Below are positions 6,816-14,882 of a stretch of 20,649 nucleotides of DNA, in pieces. The DNA lies in IMG/VR virus record IMGVR_UViG_3300036715_001696, positions 1 through 20,649 of that record; one strand, given 5' to 3'. The notes beneath the pieces are model-generated. The model was not told where the DNA came from. It searched no databases and saw nothing but the letters and a program-made list of their open reading frames with translations. The DNA is from a virus. Each line of letters opens with the position of its first letter. The stretch's first letter is position 1. A program made the position numbers and the translations under genes.

Positions 6816-7749
6816 TGTCTCCCCTAGCTGCTTCTTGCGCTTCTTCTCGTAGATACCTAATATCAGCTTCTAATGCTAGTTGTCTAGAAAAACTAGGACT
6901 AGCACCACTATCAATTAATAGATCATCGCGGAGTTCTTGATTTCTTTTTTCTAAATTTAGTACTCTTGTAAAACTATTTTGCATTGATTGTGTATAGTAT
7001 GAGAACGGGTTATCACTTTTTGCTTCATCAAACTGTAGCCCCATTTGTGCTAATTGCAATAATGCCTGTCCTTTCATTTCGTCTATATATGTGTAACTTC
7101 TCCAATTGCTGCGTTGAGCATATCTATTTACTAGTAATATATACATATTTGCTAGCTTATTTGTAATACACCCTTTTTCGAGATTAAATTTACCGTTTTT
7201 TGAATGAGAACGCCCTACTTCAACTGCCTTACCGCCTTCGATGATAAAATGTTTAAAAGGAAAGAAATTTAGTTTTACGTGGTTATCTGCTTGATTCTTT
7301 GGATTCTTTTTGCGACCAGGCGCTAGTGGTATGTGATCAAATGTTAGTACACGATAAACCAAAATATCAGTTGAGATTGTTTCTGGTTTTACTTTATGAT
7401 CTATTAATCGCGGTTTTTCAGAACGGGTCGAGGTATTAGCAATAGCATTAGCAAACGCAATAGCACCCATTCTTGCTGCACGTGATATTCTGCCACTTTC
7501 CTGAACTTCTGGGAGGAATATTTCTTCTATACTTTCAACAATAACATCGTAATCTCGATATTTAATATCAGTATATTCTGAAAACGAACTCTTACTTAAA
7601 TGTATTTCTTTTAACATATCTTTATTATTAAGATAATTAATTTTCTTTACTGGATAATTTGTAACTATTTCCTCTTCAATTATTGTTTCGCTAAATGTTT
7701 CTTCGCCTATCCCACCTTGATCGTCTTGATCGTCTAAAAAGTCTGACAT
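6808..7749 (-). CDS. 55: gp55-like late transcription sigma factor, enlarged
   Basis: A 313-residue protein matching the divergent sigma factor that directs host RNA polymerase to phage late promoters. The N-terminal INYLNNKDMLKEI (38-49) resembles the T4 gp55 start. The sigma region-2-like core is at about 200-270 (NKLANMYILLVNRY, YIDEMKGQAL, FDEAKSDNPFSYYTQ, FTRVLNLEKRNQE), aligning with FDETKYKNPHAYITQ in T4. T4 gp55 has only 185 residues. The excess here is an acidic leader (1-30) and an insert at about 61-187 of unknown fold. The T4 C-terminal clamp-binding motif (SLDFLYE) is not evident, and the chain ends in a charged tail (REEAQEAARGDND). The gene is first in its operon, with AGGAG six bases before the ATG and a sigma70-type promoter upstream. 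Its presumed target boxes occur five times in this window. Confidence 0.87.
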   Translation of the reverse strand: MSDFLDDQDDQGGIGEETFSETIIEEEIVTNYPVKKINYLNNKDMLKEIHLSKSSFSEYTDIKYRDYDVIVESIEEIFLPEVQESGRISRAARMGAIAFANAIANTSTRSEKPRLIDHKVKPETISTDILVYRVLTFDHIPLAPGRKKNPKNQADNHVKLNFFPFKHFIIEGGKAVEVGRSHSKNGKFNLEKGCITNKLANMYILLVNRYAQRSNWRSYTYIDEMKGQALLQLAQMGLQFDEAKSDNPFSYYTQSMQNSFTRVLNLEKRNQELRDDLLIDSGASPSFSRQLALEADIRYLREEAQEAARGDND

Positions 7750-7775
7750 TAATTTCTCCTATAATGCTCGTCAAT

Positions 7776-7804
7776 ATTGTAATGAAAACCAAATAATAAG
7801 TCAA
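7776..7804 (-). promoter_or_regulatory. sigma70-type promoter for the gp55-gp47-gp46 operon
   Basis: On the minus strand TTGACT (7804-7799) and TACAAT (7781-7776) are separated by exactly 17 bases, a near-consensus sigma70 promoter. Transcription should begin about 20 bases before the gp55 ATG, leaving room for the AGGAG site. This would let the unmodified host polymerase express the late sigma factor and recombination genes early or in mid infection. It lies back to back with the late promoter at 7839. Confidence 0.65.
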
Positions 7805-7838
7805 GAATTTCTATATAAATTTAGCAAATTTTGACACT

Positions 7839-7847
7839 GATAAATAA
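7839..7847 (+). promoter_or_regulatory. T4-type late promoter for the baseplate cluster
   Basis: GATAAATAA is located 21 bases before the ATG at 7869. Predicted initiation is near 7852, just before the AGGGAG ribosome binding site at 7855-7860. It is the first promoter of the plus-strand structural cluster. A TTGACA at 7831-7836 is too close to act as its -35 element, and T4 late promoters do not need one. Confidence 0.7.
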
Positions 7848-7868
7848 GCAAGTTAGGGAGAATGTCAT

Positions 7869-8540
7869 ATGGCACAGCAAGATCAACGCGCAAGATTACA
7901 ACCAAAATCTTTAGAAAACGAAGATGTTTTAGGGCCACGCGACCCGTCAAATTTATTATTCCCTTTATGGTCAACACGTGGCGTCTTATTTCCGTACACA
8001 CCGTCTGTAGCAACCGGTAATGTAACAGAATACGACCCTACAAGCTTTATTCATTCTAATTACGGATATAACGCATATGTGCGATCTTATCCAAAACCAA
8101 TTAGTATTACCGCAGAATTTACAGCACAATCTAATGACGAAGCACTATATTTATTAGCAGTAATACATTTCTTTAGATCAGTTACAAAATCTTACTTTGG
8201 TATTAACCCATACAATAAAGCGGGCACGCCGCCCCCTACATTAGTATTTAATTATTTGGGTGATTATCAATTTAATAATGTTCCTGTAGTTGTTAAAAAT
8301 TTCGAATATACATATGAAGCAAACATAGATTATGTTCCGGTTAATACAGCCGATATATCGTTTTCTAATAATTTCGGAGTTAGCTTACCGGCCGGTAAGA
8401 ATGACGGTTATACCTGGGTACCTACACATATAACCGTCCAGATGGATTTAGACACTCAATATATACCTATTAAATTACGAAATGAATTTAATTTAGATGA
8501 ATTCAGACAAGGAAAATTAATTAATAAAGGATATTTATAA
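7869..8540 (+). CDS. 48: baseplate tail-tube cap protein, gp48-like
   Basis: A 223-residue structural protein that fits the gp48-type protein of T4-like marine phages, which caps the baseplate hub and starts tail-tube assembly. Characteristic stretches are LLFPLWSTRGVLFPYTPSV (29-47), a HSNYGYNAY segment, FTAQSNDEALYLLAVIHFFR (a conserved helix near 90-110), GTPPPTLVFNYLG, a PVVVKNFEYTY strand, and the ending RNEFNLDEFRQG. T4 gp48 is longer (364 residues), and I rely on remembered cyanophage-type relatives rather than on T4 itself. gp54 is related and cannot be fully excluded. A strong AGGGAG ribosome binding site sits eight bases before ATG 7869. The next gene starts one base after the stop codon, so the two are likely translated together. 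Confidence 0.65.
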   Translation: MAQQDQRARLQPKSLENEDVLGPRDPSNLLFPLWSTRGVLFPYTPSVATGNVTEYDPTSFIHSNYGYNAYVRSYPKPISITAEFTAQSNDEALYLLAVIHFFRSVTKSYFGINPYNKAGTPPPTLVFNYLGDYQFNNVPVVVKNFEYTYEANIDYVPVNTADISFSNNFGVSLPAGKNDGYTWVPTHITVQMDLDTQYIPIKLRNEFNLDEFRQGKLINKGYL

Positions 8541-8541
8541 T

Positions 8542-8829
8542 ATGGCATCAAATTCTAAAGATACTAGCCAGTATTCGTTAACACCTATAAAAAATTGGTA
8601 TCTAGATTTGTGGATACCTAGAACAGTTTCTAAAAATGAACATGATAAATTATATGTGATTCCGGCCGCATATGACCAACGTCCTGACTTATTAAGCCAA
8701 CAAGAATATGGAACCCCTAGATTGTGGTGGGTATTTGCACTAAGGAATCCTGACTTAATTATAGATCCTATAGACGACTTTGTAGCAGGATTAGAAATTT
8801 TTATACCAGACAACATCTTAAAACAATAA
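8542..8829 (+). CDS. 53: baseplate wedge subunit, gp53-like (short form)
   Basis: A 95-residue protein with the gp53 family pattern: Y-V-I-P-A-A-Y-D-Q-R-P-D-L-L around 38-51, then YGTPRLWWVFALRNPD around 56-71, then a P-I-D-D-F turn and the closing GLEIFIPD. In T4, gp53 (196 residues) joins neighbouring wedges while the baseplate assembles. This copy is half that length, which I recall as common in marine T4-like phages; it seems to keep the LysM-like core and drop the rest. AAGGA lies ten bases upstream. The stop codon shares its last base with the ATG of the next gene (TAATG), which suggests coupled translation. Position after the gp48-like gene and before the hub supports the call. Confidence 0.8.
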   Translation: MASNSKDTSQYSLTPIKNWYLDLWIPRTVSKNEHDKLYVIPAAYDQRPDLLSQQEYGTPRLWWVFALRNPDLIIDPIDDFVAGLEIFIPDNILKQ

Positions 8830-11477
8830 TGCCAGATAAATCATTTATGACAGGTGCTAATAGTACTAATAATGCTACAGCATCGCAAACCCCTTCTCAG
8901 CCCGCAGTATCCCAACCTGCTGTAAAAAATGTTGCTCCTAGCAATAAGCCCTTGCCGCCTGGAGGCCGACTAAATAATTCTGAGACACAAACTGCATATG
9001 CAAATAATGCAGGATCTAAAGAAAAAATTGATATTAAATTCTTACCAAATATATTAGACAATTATGATGTATATACATACCATTGGAAATTTTTTATTGT
9101 ACCTTTACAGAAGTCTTCAAGTGGAGAAGTATTAAACACAGATTATCAAACTATTATTGCTGAAAGCGGTGTATCTGACCTAACAATTGACAAAGTTGAA
9201 TTACAGGGTATTACAACTCCGTCAGTTGAATGCGGCACAGGAACAATGACACATCTAAAATTTGAAATTGTAGAACCGTCAGGTGCTGGACTACTAGATA
9301 AAATGTTTTATGAATCTATTTCATTAGGTATAGGCAATTGGATGGTCACACCGTACTTCTTACAACTAGAATTTAAGAGTAGAAACCCAATTACAGAGAG
9401 TGTTGAAATTAATGGAACATCTGGCGGCCTAAGTTCGATGAAATGGGTATGGCCAATTAAATTAACCTCTTCAAAAGTTAATGTCACACATGTTGGTACT
9501 AGATATGAATTTGACGCAATAATGTACGATGAATTAGCTCAGTCAAACTCGTACTTTGCAGTTCAACATAATGTTTCTCTTGCTAAATTAACAACATTTG
9601 GCGATGCTATGAAGGATTTGGAAAATAAGCTAAATGAAGATTGTTATGAAAAATTAATCGATAATTATAGTATTCCGGATACATATAGAATCGTTGTTGA
9701 TCCTATTTTAGCAAAAACCCCATTAGTGAACCCCGATAGTAATAAGAATACTGCTAGATCTTCAGACTATGTTGATTTTTCAAAGAAGTCAGCAACGTTT
9801 AGTACAGGCACAAGTATTGATAAAATTGTAGATTCTTTATTAGGTAGCACATCACTTGGGCAACAGAAAGCGCAAGATTCCTCTACTCCTTCATCTACTC
9901 CGAAGCCGATTCAAGCAGAAACAAAATCTATGAAGAAATTATGGAGAGTTGTTACTGAAACAAAACCTATTGCATTTGATGCATTAAGGCAAGATAATGC
10001 AGTTGCTATCACAATATATGTTGTAGAGTACGCTATAGGTGTGCTAGATGCTAACCCGTCACAAACTGGACAAACACCTGACACAATTTCTGCTTCTAAG
10101 AAGCGATTAGACGAGTATATGAATAATCGTATATTGCGAAAAAAATATAATTACATATTTACAGGATTAAATGACCAAGTTATTGCATTAGACCTTAATA
10201 TGAATTATGCATTTGCTGCTGCTACAGCAAGATTCGGCGGCATATATATTGACGGTGCAGCAGGATCATCAAAAGGTGCGTCCCAACAAGAAAATCAAGA
10301 AAATGAGAAAAAAGCAGGAGAAATCATTAGAAAGACTTTGCAATATATTAATAGTGCAGAACCAGGTACAAATCTAGATTCTAAAATCGCAGATGCTAAA
10401 AAGTCTATCTCAAATACTAAAGTTAGTAAAGAAGTTGCTGACCGATATAGCGTATTATTAGAAAAAGCTAAACCTGCGAATAAAACAGCATTTATTAAGG
10501 AGTTACAAACCGGGGGCGGATTAAGCAGCAATGGAAGAGTAGGGGCATATGACGAAAAAGGTAATTTATTACCTACCGTTCAGGCTGCATCACTAGCATC
10601 AAGTAACAACGGACTAACATTTATATCTGATGTTAATGCTAATTCGCCAGAAGCTAAGAAAATTAGGGAAATTGCAGACTCTACGAGAAAAGGTAAATTA
10701 CGCCCAGTCCCATATAGAGAAGCATCACAAGAAGGTAATTTTACAGGTATTGACCCTGCTAGTGATGCTGGACGAGCAAGAACATCAAGTATGTTTGCAA
10801 CTGCCTTATATTCGTCGTTAGATGGTAGTATGCAAAGTATGAAATTAACAATTAAAGGTGACCCGTTTTGGTTATTCCCGAGAAGTACTGGATCTAATCA
10901 AACTTCTTTAAATTACAAATCAAACATGGCTGATTCTGTAGCAATAGCAGAAATTAAGAATGCTCACACAACATATGGCGAATCTGTTAATGTTCTAGGT
11001 ACAGATAATTTTATTATCATTAGATTTAGAACACCGAGGATTTATAACGATACAACAGGGTCGCTTGATCCGTTCACTGAAGTAGACACCTTTAGTGGTG
11101 TATATAAAGTTATAAGAATTGTAAGTAAATTTGATACTGGCAAATTTACTCAAGATATTGAGTGTATATTAGACCCTGTTGTCGATTTATCTCAATTGTC
11201 CGACTTTATTAAATTTATTGATAGAATAGAGGTTGCTAATAGCCAGCCAGACCCTGAATTATACTCAGTTGCACAAACTATGCCTACAACATCTGTAAAA
11301 GCTAATAAACTTATAGGAACAGATACACCTAATGGACAAGATCCTACACCAGGTGTGACGCCTATTTTAAATTTAAAACAGACATATGGTAATATTCAGG
11401 ATAATAATTTAACATCGAACATACCAGCAGTGCCGTCAACAGAAAAAATTGCATTTGAAAATGCAAAAAAAGGTTAA
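8829..11477 (+). CDS. large baseplate hub-like structural protein (possible gp27 counterpart)
   Basis: An 882-residue virion protein that I cannot tie to a T4 gene by sequence. Residues 1-60 are rich in Ala, Pro, Ser, Asn and Gln and look disordered. A folded N-terminal part begins near 72 (PNILDNYDVYTYHWKFF). A low-complexity linker with many Ser, Thr and Pro lies near 350-370. The C-terminal third has features of tail hub proteins of the gpD/gp27 type: LTIKGDPFWLFP followed by a strand-rich region and FSGVYKVIRIVSKFDTGKF, similar to the 'Y-x-V-x-x-V-x-H, G-x-F' segment of those hubs. It directly precedes the spike gene, and T4 gp27 is the partner that seats the gp5 spike, so a hub role is the best inference. 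The final about 80 residues again look flexible. Translation is likely coupled to gp53 (TAATG). Confidence 0.6.
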   Translation: MPDKSFMTGANSTNNATASQTPSQPAVSQPAVKNVAPSNKPLPPGGRLNNSETQTAYANNAGSKEKIDIKFLPNILDNYDVYTYHWKFFIVPLQKSSSGEVLNTDYQTIIAESGVSDLTIDKVELQGITTPSVECGTGTMTHLKFEIVEPSGAGLLDKMFYESISLGIGNWMVTPYFLQLEFKSRNPITESVEINGTSGGLSSMKWVWPIKLTSSKVNVTHVGTRYEFDAIMYDELAQSNSYFAVQHNVSLAKLTTFGDAMKDLENKLNEDCYEKLIDNYSIPDTYRIVVDPILAKTPLVNPDSNKNTARSSDYVDFSKKSATFSTGTSIDKIVDSLLGSTSLGQQKAQDSSTPSSTPKPIQAETKSMKKLWRVVTETKPIAFDALRQDNAVAITIYVVEYAIGVLDANPSQTGQTPDTISASKKRLDEYMNNRILRKKYNYIFTGLNDQVIALDLNMNYAFAAATARFGGIYIDGAAGSSKGASQQENQENEKKAGEIIRKTLQYINSAEPGTNLDSKIADAKKSISNTKVSKEVADRYSVLLEKAKPANKTAFIKELQTGGGLSSNGRVGAYDEKGNLLPTVQAASLASSNNGLTFISDVNANSPEAKKIREIADSTRKGKLRPVPYREASQEGNFTGIDPASDAGRARTSSMFATALYSSLDGSMQSMKLTIKGDPFWLFPRSTGSNQTSLNYKSNMADSVAIAEIKNAHTTYGESVNVLGTDNFIIIRFRTPRIYNDTTGSLDPFTEVDTFSGVYKVIRIVSKFDTGKFTQDIECILDPVVDLSQLSDFIKFIDRIEVANSQPDPELYSVAQTMPTTSVKANKLIGTDTPNGQDPTPGVTPILNLKQTYGNIQDNNLTSNIPAVPSTEKIAFENAKKG

Positions 11478-11484
11478 TTAAAAT

Positions 11485-14070
11485 ATGGGATATATAAACA
11501 CATCGACTCGAACTACAAAACCTACATCTAGGGATAGTTTTCAACCAGCAGGTAGGTCAACCTTATTAAGCGGTGTATACCTGGGATTTGTTAAAGAAGC
11601 AACTGATGTACAACGCAACGGTCGTCTTAGAGTATGGATACCAGAACTAGGTTCTGCACCCGATAATGCAAATGGATGGGTTATTGTAAACTATTGTTCA
11701 CCGTTCGCTGGTGCAACTAATGTCGACTCCATTAGCTCCACTGATACACATTCGTTTGATACAACACAAACATCGTACGGTATGTGGATGGTTCCACCGG
11801 ATGTTAATAATGAAGTATTAGTAATGTTTATAAACGGAGATCCTTCTAGGGGTATTTGGATCGGGTGTCTATATAATCAATTTATGAATAACATGATACC
11901 TGGAATGGCAGCTGATGCTAAAAACTGGGAATATCCAGGTAAATCAGTGCCTGTAGCAGAATATAACAAATGGGATACATCAGTTACAGAACCTGATCGT
12001 GCAATTAAACCTTTTGAAAAAACTAAATTTAAAGGTTTAGGAAATCAAGGATTGATTACCGATAAGGGAAGGGGAATAACAACATCAAGTGCTCGAAGAG
12101 AAGCACCTAGCAATGTATTTGGTATTATTACCCCGGGCCCTGTAATCGATGATAAGGTGACTTCGGATAAATTTAGAAGAAAAGGTGGATCCTCGTTTAT
12201 TATGGATGACGGGGTCGGGTCTGAATATGTACAGCTTGTAACAAAGACTGGTGCTCAAATTAGATTAGACGAAACAAACGGGTTTGTTTATTTAATTAAT
12301 AGAGACGGCACATCATGGGTACAAATGGATCAAAAAGGCAATGTTGATATATTTGGTGCAAGAGATGTTGCAATTCGCGCACAGCGAGATTTTAATATTC
12401 GTGCCGATCGAAATATCAACATTGAGGCTGGCCAAAACATATTTATGAAGGCTGCAAAGGATACATTAGAAGAAACAACAGTGTTTACGTATGATGTTAA
12501 TAATATACCTAAGACAAAAGTTATACCAGCATGGAAATATAAAGGCGAAGGCAACGGCGCTGGCGGCAATATTGTAATGCAAGCATTAGGTAATTGGCAT
12601 AGTACTACAAAGAGTAATGCTTTTTTGACAGTAACTGAAAATAATTTCAATATTAATGTAGGTAACGGATTTAATGTTACAACATTAGCAGGTGGTCAGC
12701 AGTATAATTCTAAGTTAGGTATAAAGATGACTACAGATGCCGCAGTAGATATTGCAGCAACAGGTAATATCCGTGTCGGGTCAAATGGTAGTATTTCAGT
12801 AGTCGGTAATAATGGTATGGCATTATGTACTAATTCGTCTGTTAGTATTAATGCTTCTAATAATATTATATGTACTGCGGCAGGTAAGATTTCTGCAGAT
12901 GCAATGGAAGTCGATATTGGCACAAGTGTTAAAATAAAAGGTAATTTAGATGTTACGGCAACAGTAAAAGCAAAGAGTTCACAGGCTGCAACAATGAAGT
13001 CGTCTACTGTATGTATAGATGGCCAATCATTAGGAGGCGGCAGCCCTGCTGCACCGGTGTCGCCAACTACCCTAAATCCGTCTATAGCAGAACAAGCAAT
13101 GTCAGCTGATTTAGCAAAAATTGCCGAAATTAAGCCTCTTATCGAGAAGATTAATATACTTGCAACATGGGAAACATCTGTAAAATACATAGATTGGCAA
13201 CAAAATACCGCTTACCAAGGTGGTGATATTAGGGCATATAATAAGGTATTGTTTATTGCTAATAATAAAGGTGCGCCTGCATCCCCGACATTTAATACTT
13301 CGTACTGGATAATATATACTCCAGAAGATAAATTTAAAAGAAAAGCAGAATCAGTAGAAACTACAGTTTCTAGATTACCTACGTATGAGCCGTGTCCAGA
13401 GCACGAAACTTTTACCTTTGCTAGTATCACTGGTTATATACCAACTCAAACAGAAGCGGCAAAGACATATAATGGTTCAGCAGGTGCAGGAAATGACGCA
13501 ACAAGTTCGCCGGCACCAAATACTGACCCAGGTGCCAACAATAAAGACTTACCACCGGCGAATGCAGACGATAGTGCAGTGTCTAAAGATTTTAACATGC
13601 CAGCCTACGAGTGCGAATTAAAAATAAATGAAGGTGTTAAATATGTATCATACAATGATTCTAGAGGTTTACCAACAGCAGGAATAGGGCATTTATTGCG
13701 AACAAATGAAATTTCTAAATACCCTGTCCCGACACCTGTACCATCAGATCAAGTGTCAGCATGGTTCCAGTCAGATGCACCGGTATCAATCACTGGTGCG
13801 CAACGACTATTAGGTATAGACTGCTGGGGTAATCTATCAGATATAAGAAAACGTGCATGTGCAGATCTTTGTTATAACATGGGCGAAGCAGGCTTAGGTA
13901 AATTTAAAAACTTTTTAGCCAGTATGAAAGCAAACGATTTCAATGCTGCCGGTGCTGCATTACGAGACTCTGCTTGGTTTAAACAAGTAGGTCAACGAGG
14001 CCCTAGAATCATAACAATGATTACTCAGGATGCAGATCCAAATGGTTGCGATAAAAAATTTCCAGGATAA
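11485..14070 (+). CDS. 5: gp5-like baseplate spike with C-terminal T4-lysozyme-type domain
   Basis: An 861-residue central spike protein that pierces the envelope and cuts peptidoglycan during injection. Domains in order: an OB-fold (about 27-135; GVYLGFVKEATDVQRNGRLR to GIWIGCLYNQF); a linker; a repetitive beta-helix (about 235-515) with VgrG-like short repeats such as VDIFGARDVAIRAQRDF and NINIEAGQNIF; a compact module at about 559-617 (NTAYQGGDIRAYNKVLFIA, then YWIIY) resembling CBM5/12 chitin-binding domains; a Gly/Pro/Asn-rich linker; and a GH24 lysozyme domain at about 702-861. The T4-lysozyme catalytic triad is conserved: E716, D725, T731 (EGVKYVSYND, then PTAGIGH), as is CYNMGEAGLGKF. 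In T4 gp5 the lysozyme lies between the OB-fold and the helix; here it is last. AAGG lies upstream of ATG 11485. The M15 peptidase gene follows after three bases. Confidence 0.87.
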   Translation: MGYINTSTRTTKPTSRDSFQPAGRSTLLSGVYLGFVKEATDVQRNGRLRVWIPELGSAPDNANGWVIVNYCSPFAGATNVDSISSTDTHSFDTTQTSYGMWMVPPDVNNEVLVMFINGDPSRGIWIGCLYNQFMNNMIPGMAADAKNWEYPGKSVPVAEYNKWDTSVTEPDRAIKPFEKTKFKGLGNQGLITDKGRGITTSSARREAPSNVFGIITPGPVIDDKVTSDKFRRKGGSSFIMDDGVGSEYVQLVTKTGAQIRLDETNGFVYLINRDGTSWVQMDQKGNVDIFGARDVAIRAQRDFNIRADRNINIEAGQNIFMKAAKDTLEETTVFTYDVNNIPKTKVIPAWKYKGEGNGAGGNIVMQALGNWHSTTKSNAFLTVTENNFNINVGNGFNVTTLAGGQQYNSKLGIKMTTDAAVDIAATGNIRVGSNGSISVVGNNGMALCTNSSVSINASNNIICTAAGKISADAMEVDIGTSVKIKGNLDVTATVKAKSSQAATMKSSTVCIDGQSLGGGSPAAPVSPTTLNPSIAEQAMSADLAKIAEIKPLIEKINILATWETSVKYIDWQQNTAYQGGDIRAYNKVLFIANNKGAPASPTFNTSYWIIYTPEDKFKRKAESVETTVSRLPTYEPCPEHETFTFASITGYIPTQTEAAKTYNGSAGAGNDATSSPAPNTDPGANNKDLPPANADDSAVSKDFNMPAYECELKINEGVKYVSYNDSRGLPTAGIGHLLRTNEISKYPVPTPVPSDQVSAWFQSDAPVSITGAQRLLGIDCWGNLSDIRKRACADLCYNMGEAGLGKFKNFLASMKANDFNAAGAALRDSAWFKQVGQRGPRIITMITQDADPNGCDKKFPG

Positions 14071-14073
14071 TAT

Positions 14074-14847
14074 ATGGCTTGTAATACACCAGTGATTGTA
14101 GTAGGCGGAACTACAATAGCAACAACAGATTACCAAAATGCACAAGAACTTCTTAAGATAAGTGGTGACGATGGAGATCCTACGTTAGATGGCTATGATG
14201 AAAATATAGCAGGCGGTAACAATGATAGAAGTACAACAGGCGTACAAATCGGTGATCCGCCTGTGCAAACATCGCCACCGACACCTAGCCCAGTGCCTGG
14301 CACAGAATCAAATAATGCTCCACCACCACCTGTGGCATCTTTACCAACAACATGCATACCCTGGGACGGCAATTATGATTTTCAACTTAGTGATAATTTT
14401 AAAGTCAGAGACTTTACTATTAATGCAGTGTTTCCTAATGAATTAATAGATTACCTTACATACACTAAAGATGTAAGATGTTGCAATTTACAAGCATTGG
14501 CAAGAAATGTTGCTGAGCCTTTATTGGCTAAGTTCGGTAAATTTAAAATAAATTCGGCATTAAGAAATAAATCGTCTACTCCTTCAGGGATTAGTCAACA
14601 TATAACAGGACAAGCAGTAGATGTTCAGTTCGATGGCTGGTCATATGACAAATACTGGGATAATGCCGCATGGGTTAAAGACAATATACCATATGATCAA
14701 TTTATTTTTGAACACAGTGATAAAACAGGCCTAGCATGGTTCCATTTAAGTTTTAGTCAAGATAATCCTCGTCCTGCAACAGATCGTACTAAGGTAATGA
14801 CAATGTATAGAAATCATTATGACCCTGGTTTACAAAAACATGGTTAA
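14074..14847 (+). CDS. M15-family zinc peptidase (peptidoglycan cross-link/stem peptide hydrolase)
   Basis: A 257-residue protein. The first about 100 residues are of unknown fold and end in a Pro/Thr/Ser-rich linker (about 62-95). The C-terminal 150 residues match the M15 peptidase fold (Peptidase_M15_3 type): LSDNFKVRDFT around 109-119, LARNVAEPLLAKFGKF, ALRN, then the zinc-binding SQHITGQAVDV with H176 and D183, E213 (FIFEH) as catalytic base candidate, and WFHLSF with H224 as third ligand. Such enzymes cut D-Ala or Ala-Glu bonds in cell-wall peptides. There is no signal peptide. It is packed between spike and gp25 genes, with AGGA overlapping the end of the spike gene, so it is probably a virion-associated wall enzyme near the spike tip rather than the lysis enzyme; this placement is inferred. 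No PAAR motif is seen in the N-terminal part. Confidence 0.82.
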   Translation: MACNTPVIVVGGTTIATTDYQNAQELLKISGDDGDPTLDGYDENIAGGNNDRSTTGVQIGDPPVQTSPPTPSPVPGTESNNAPPPPVASLPTTCIPWDGNYDFQLSDNFKVRDFTINAVFPNELIDYLTYTKDVRCCNLQALARNVAEPLLAKFGKFKINSALRNKSSTPSGISQHITGQAVDVQFDGWSYDKYWDNAAWVKDNIPYDQFIFEHSDKTGLAWFHLSFSQDNPRPATDRTKVMTMYRNHYDPGLQKHG

Positions 14848-14855
14848 ATTGCTTC

Positions 14856-14864
14856 GATAAATAA
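14856..14864 (+). promoter_or_regulatory. T4-type late promoter for gp25 and downstream genes
   Basis: GATAAATAA occurs just after the peptidase gene ends, in the only noticeable gap (35 bases) of the first baseplate block. Predicted initiation is near 14869. The leader contains AGAGAG before the ATG at 14883. Confidence 0.65.
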
Positions 14865-14882
14865 TAAAAAAGAGAGATAATT

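Noticed and set aside
7831-7836. TTGACA as -35 element for the plus-strand baseplate promoter
   Set aside because: It is two bases from the late box, far too close for a sigma70 spacer, and no other -10 element is suitably placed.
12330-13430. Antisense open frames of 72-164 codons under the spike gene
   Set aside because: They mirror the regular codon pattern of the beta-helix coding strand, have no ribosome binding sites and resemble no family.
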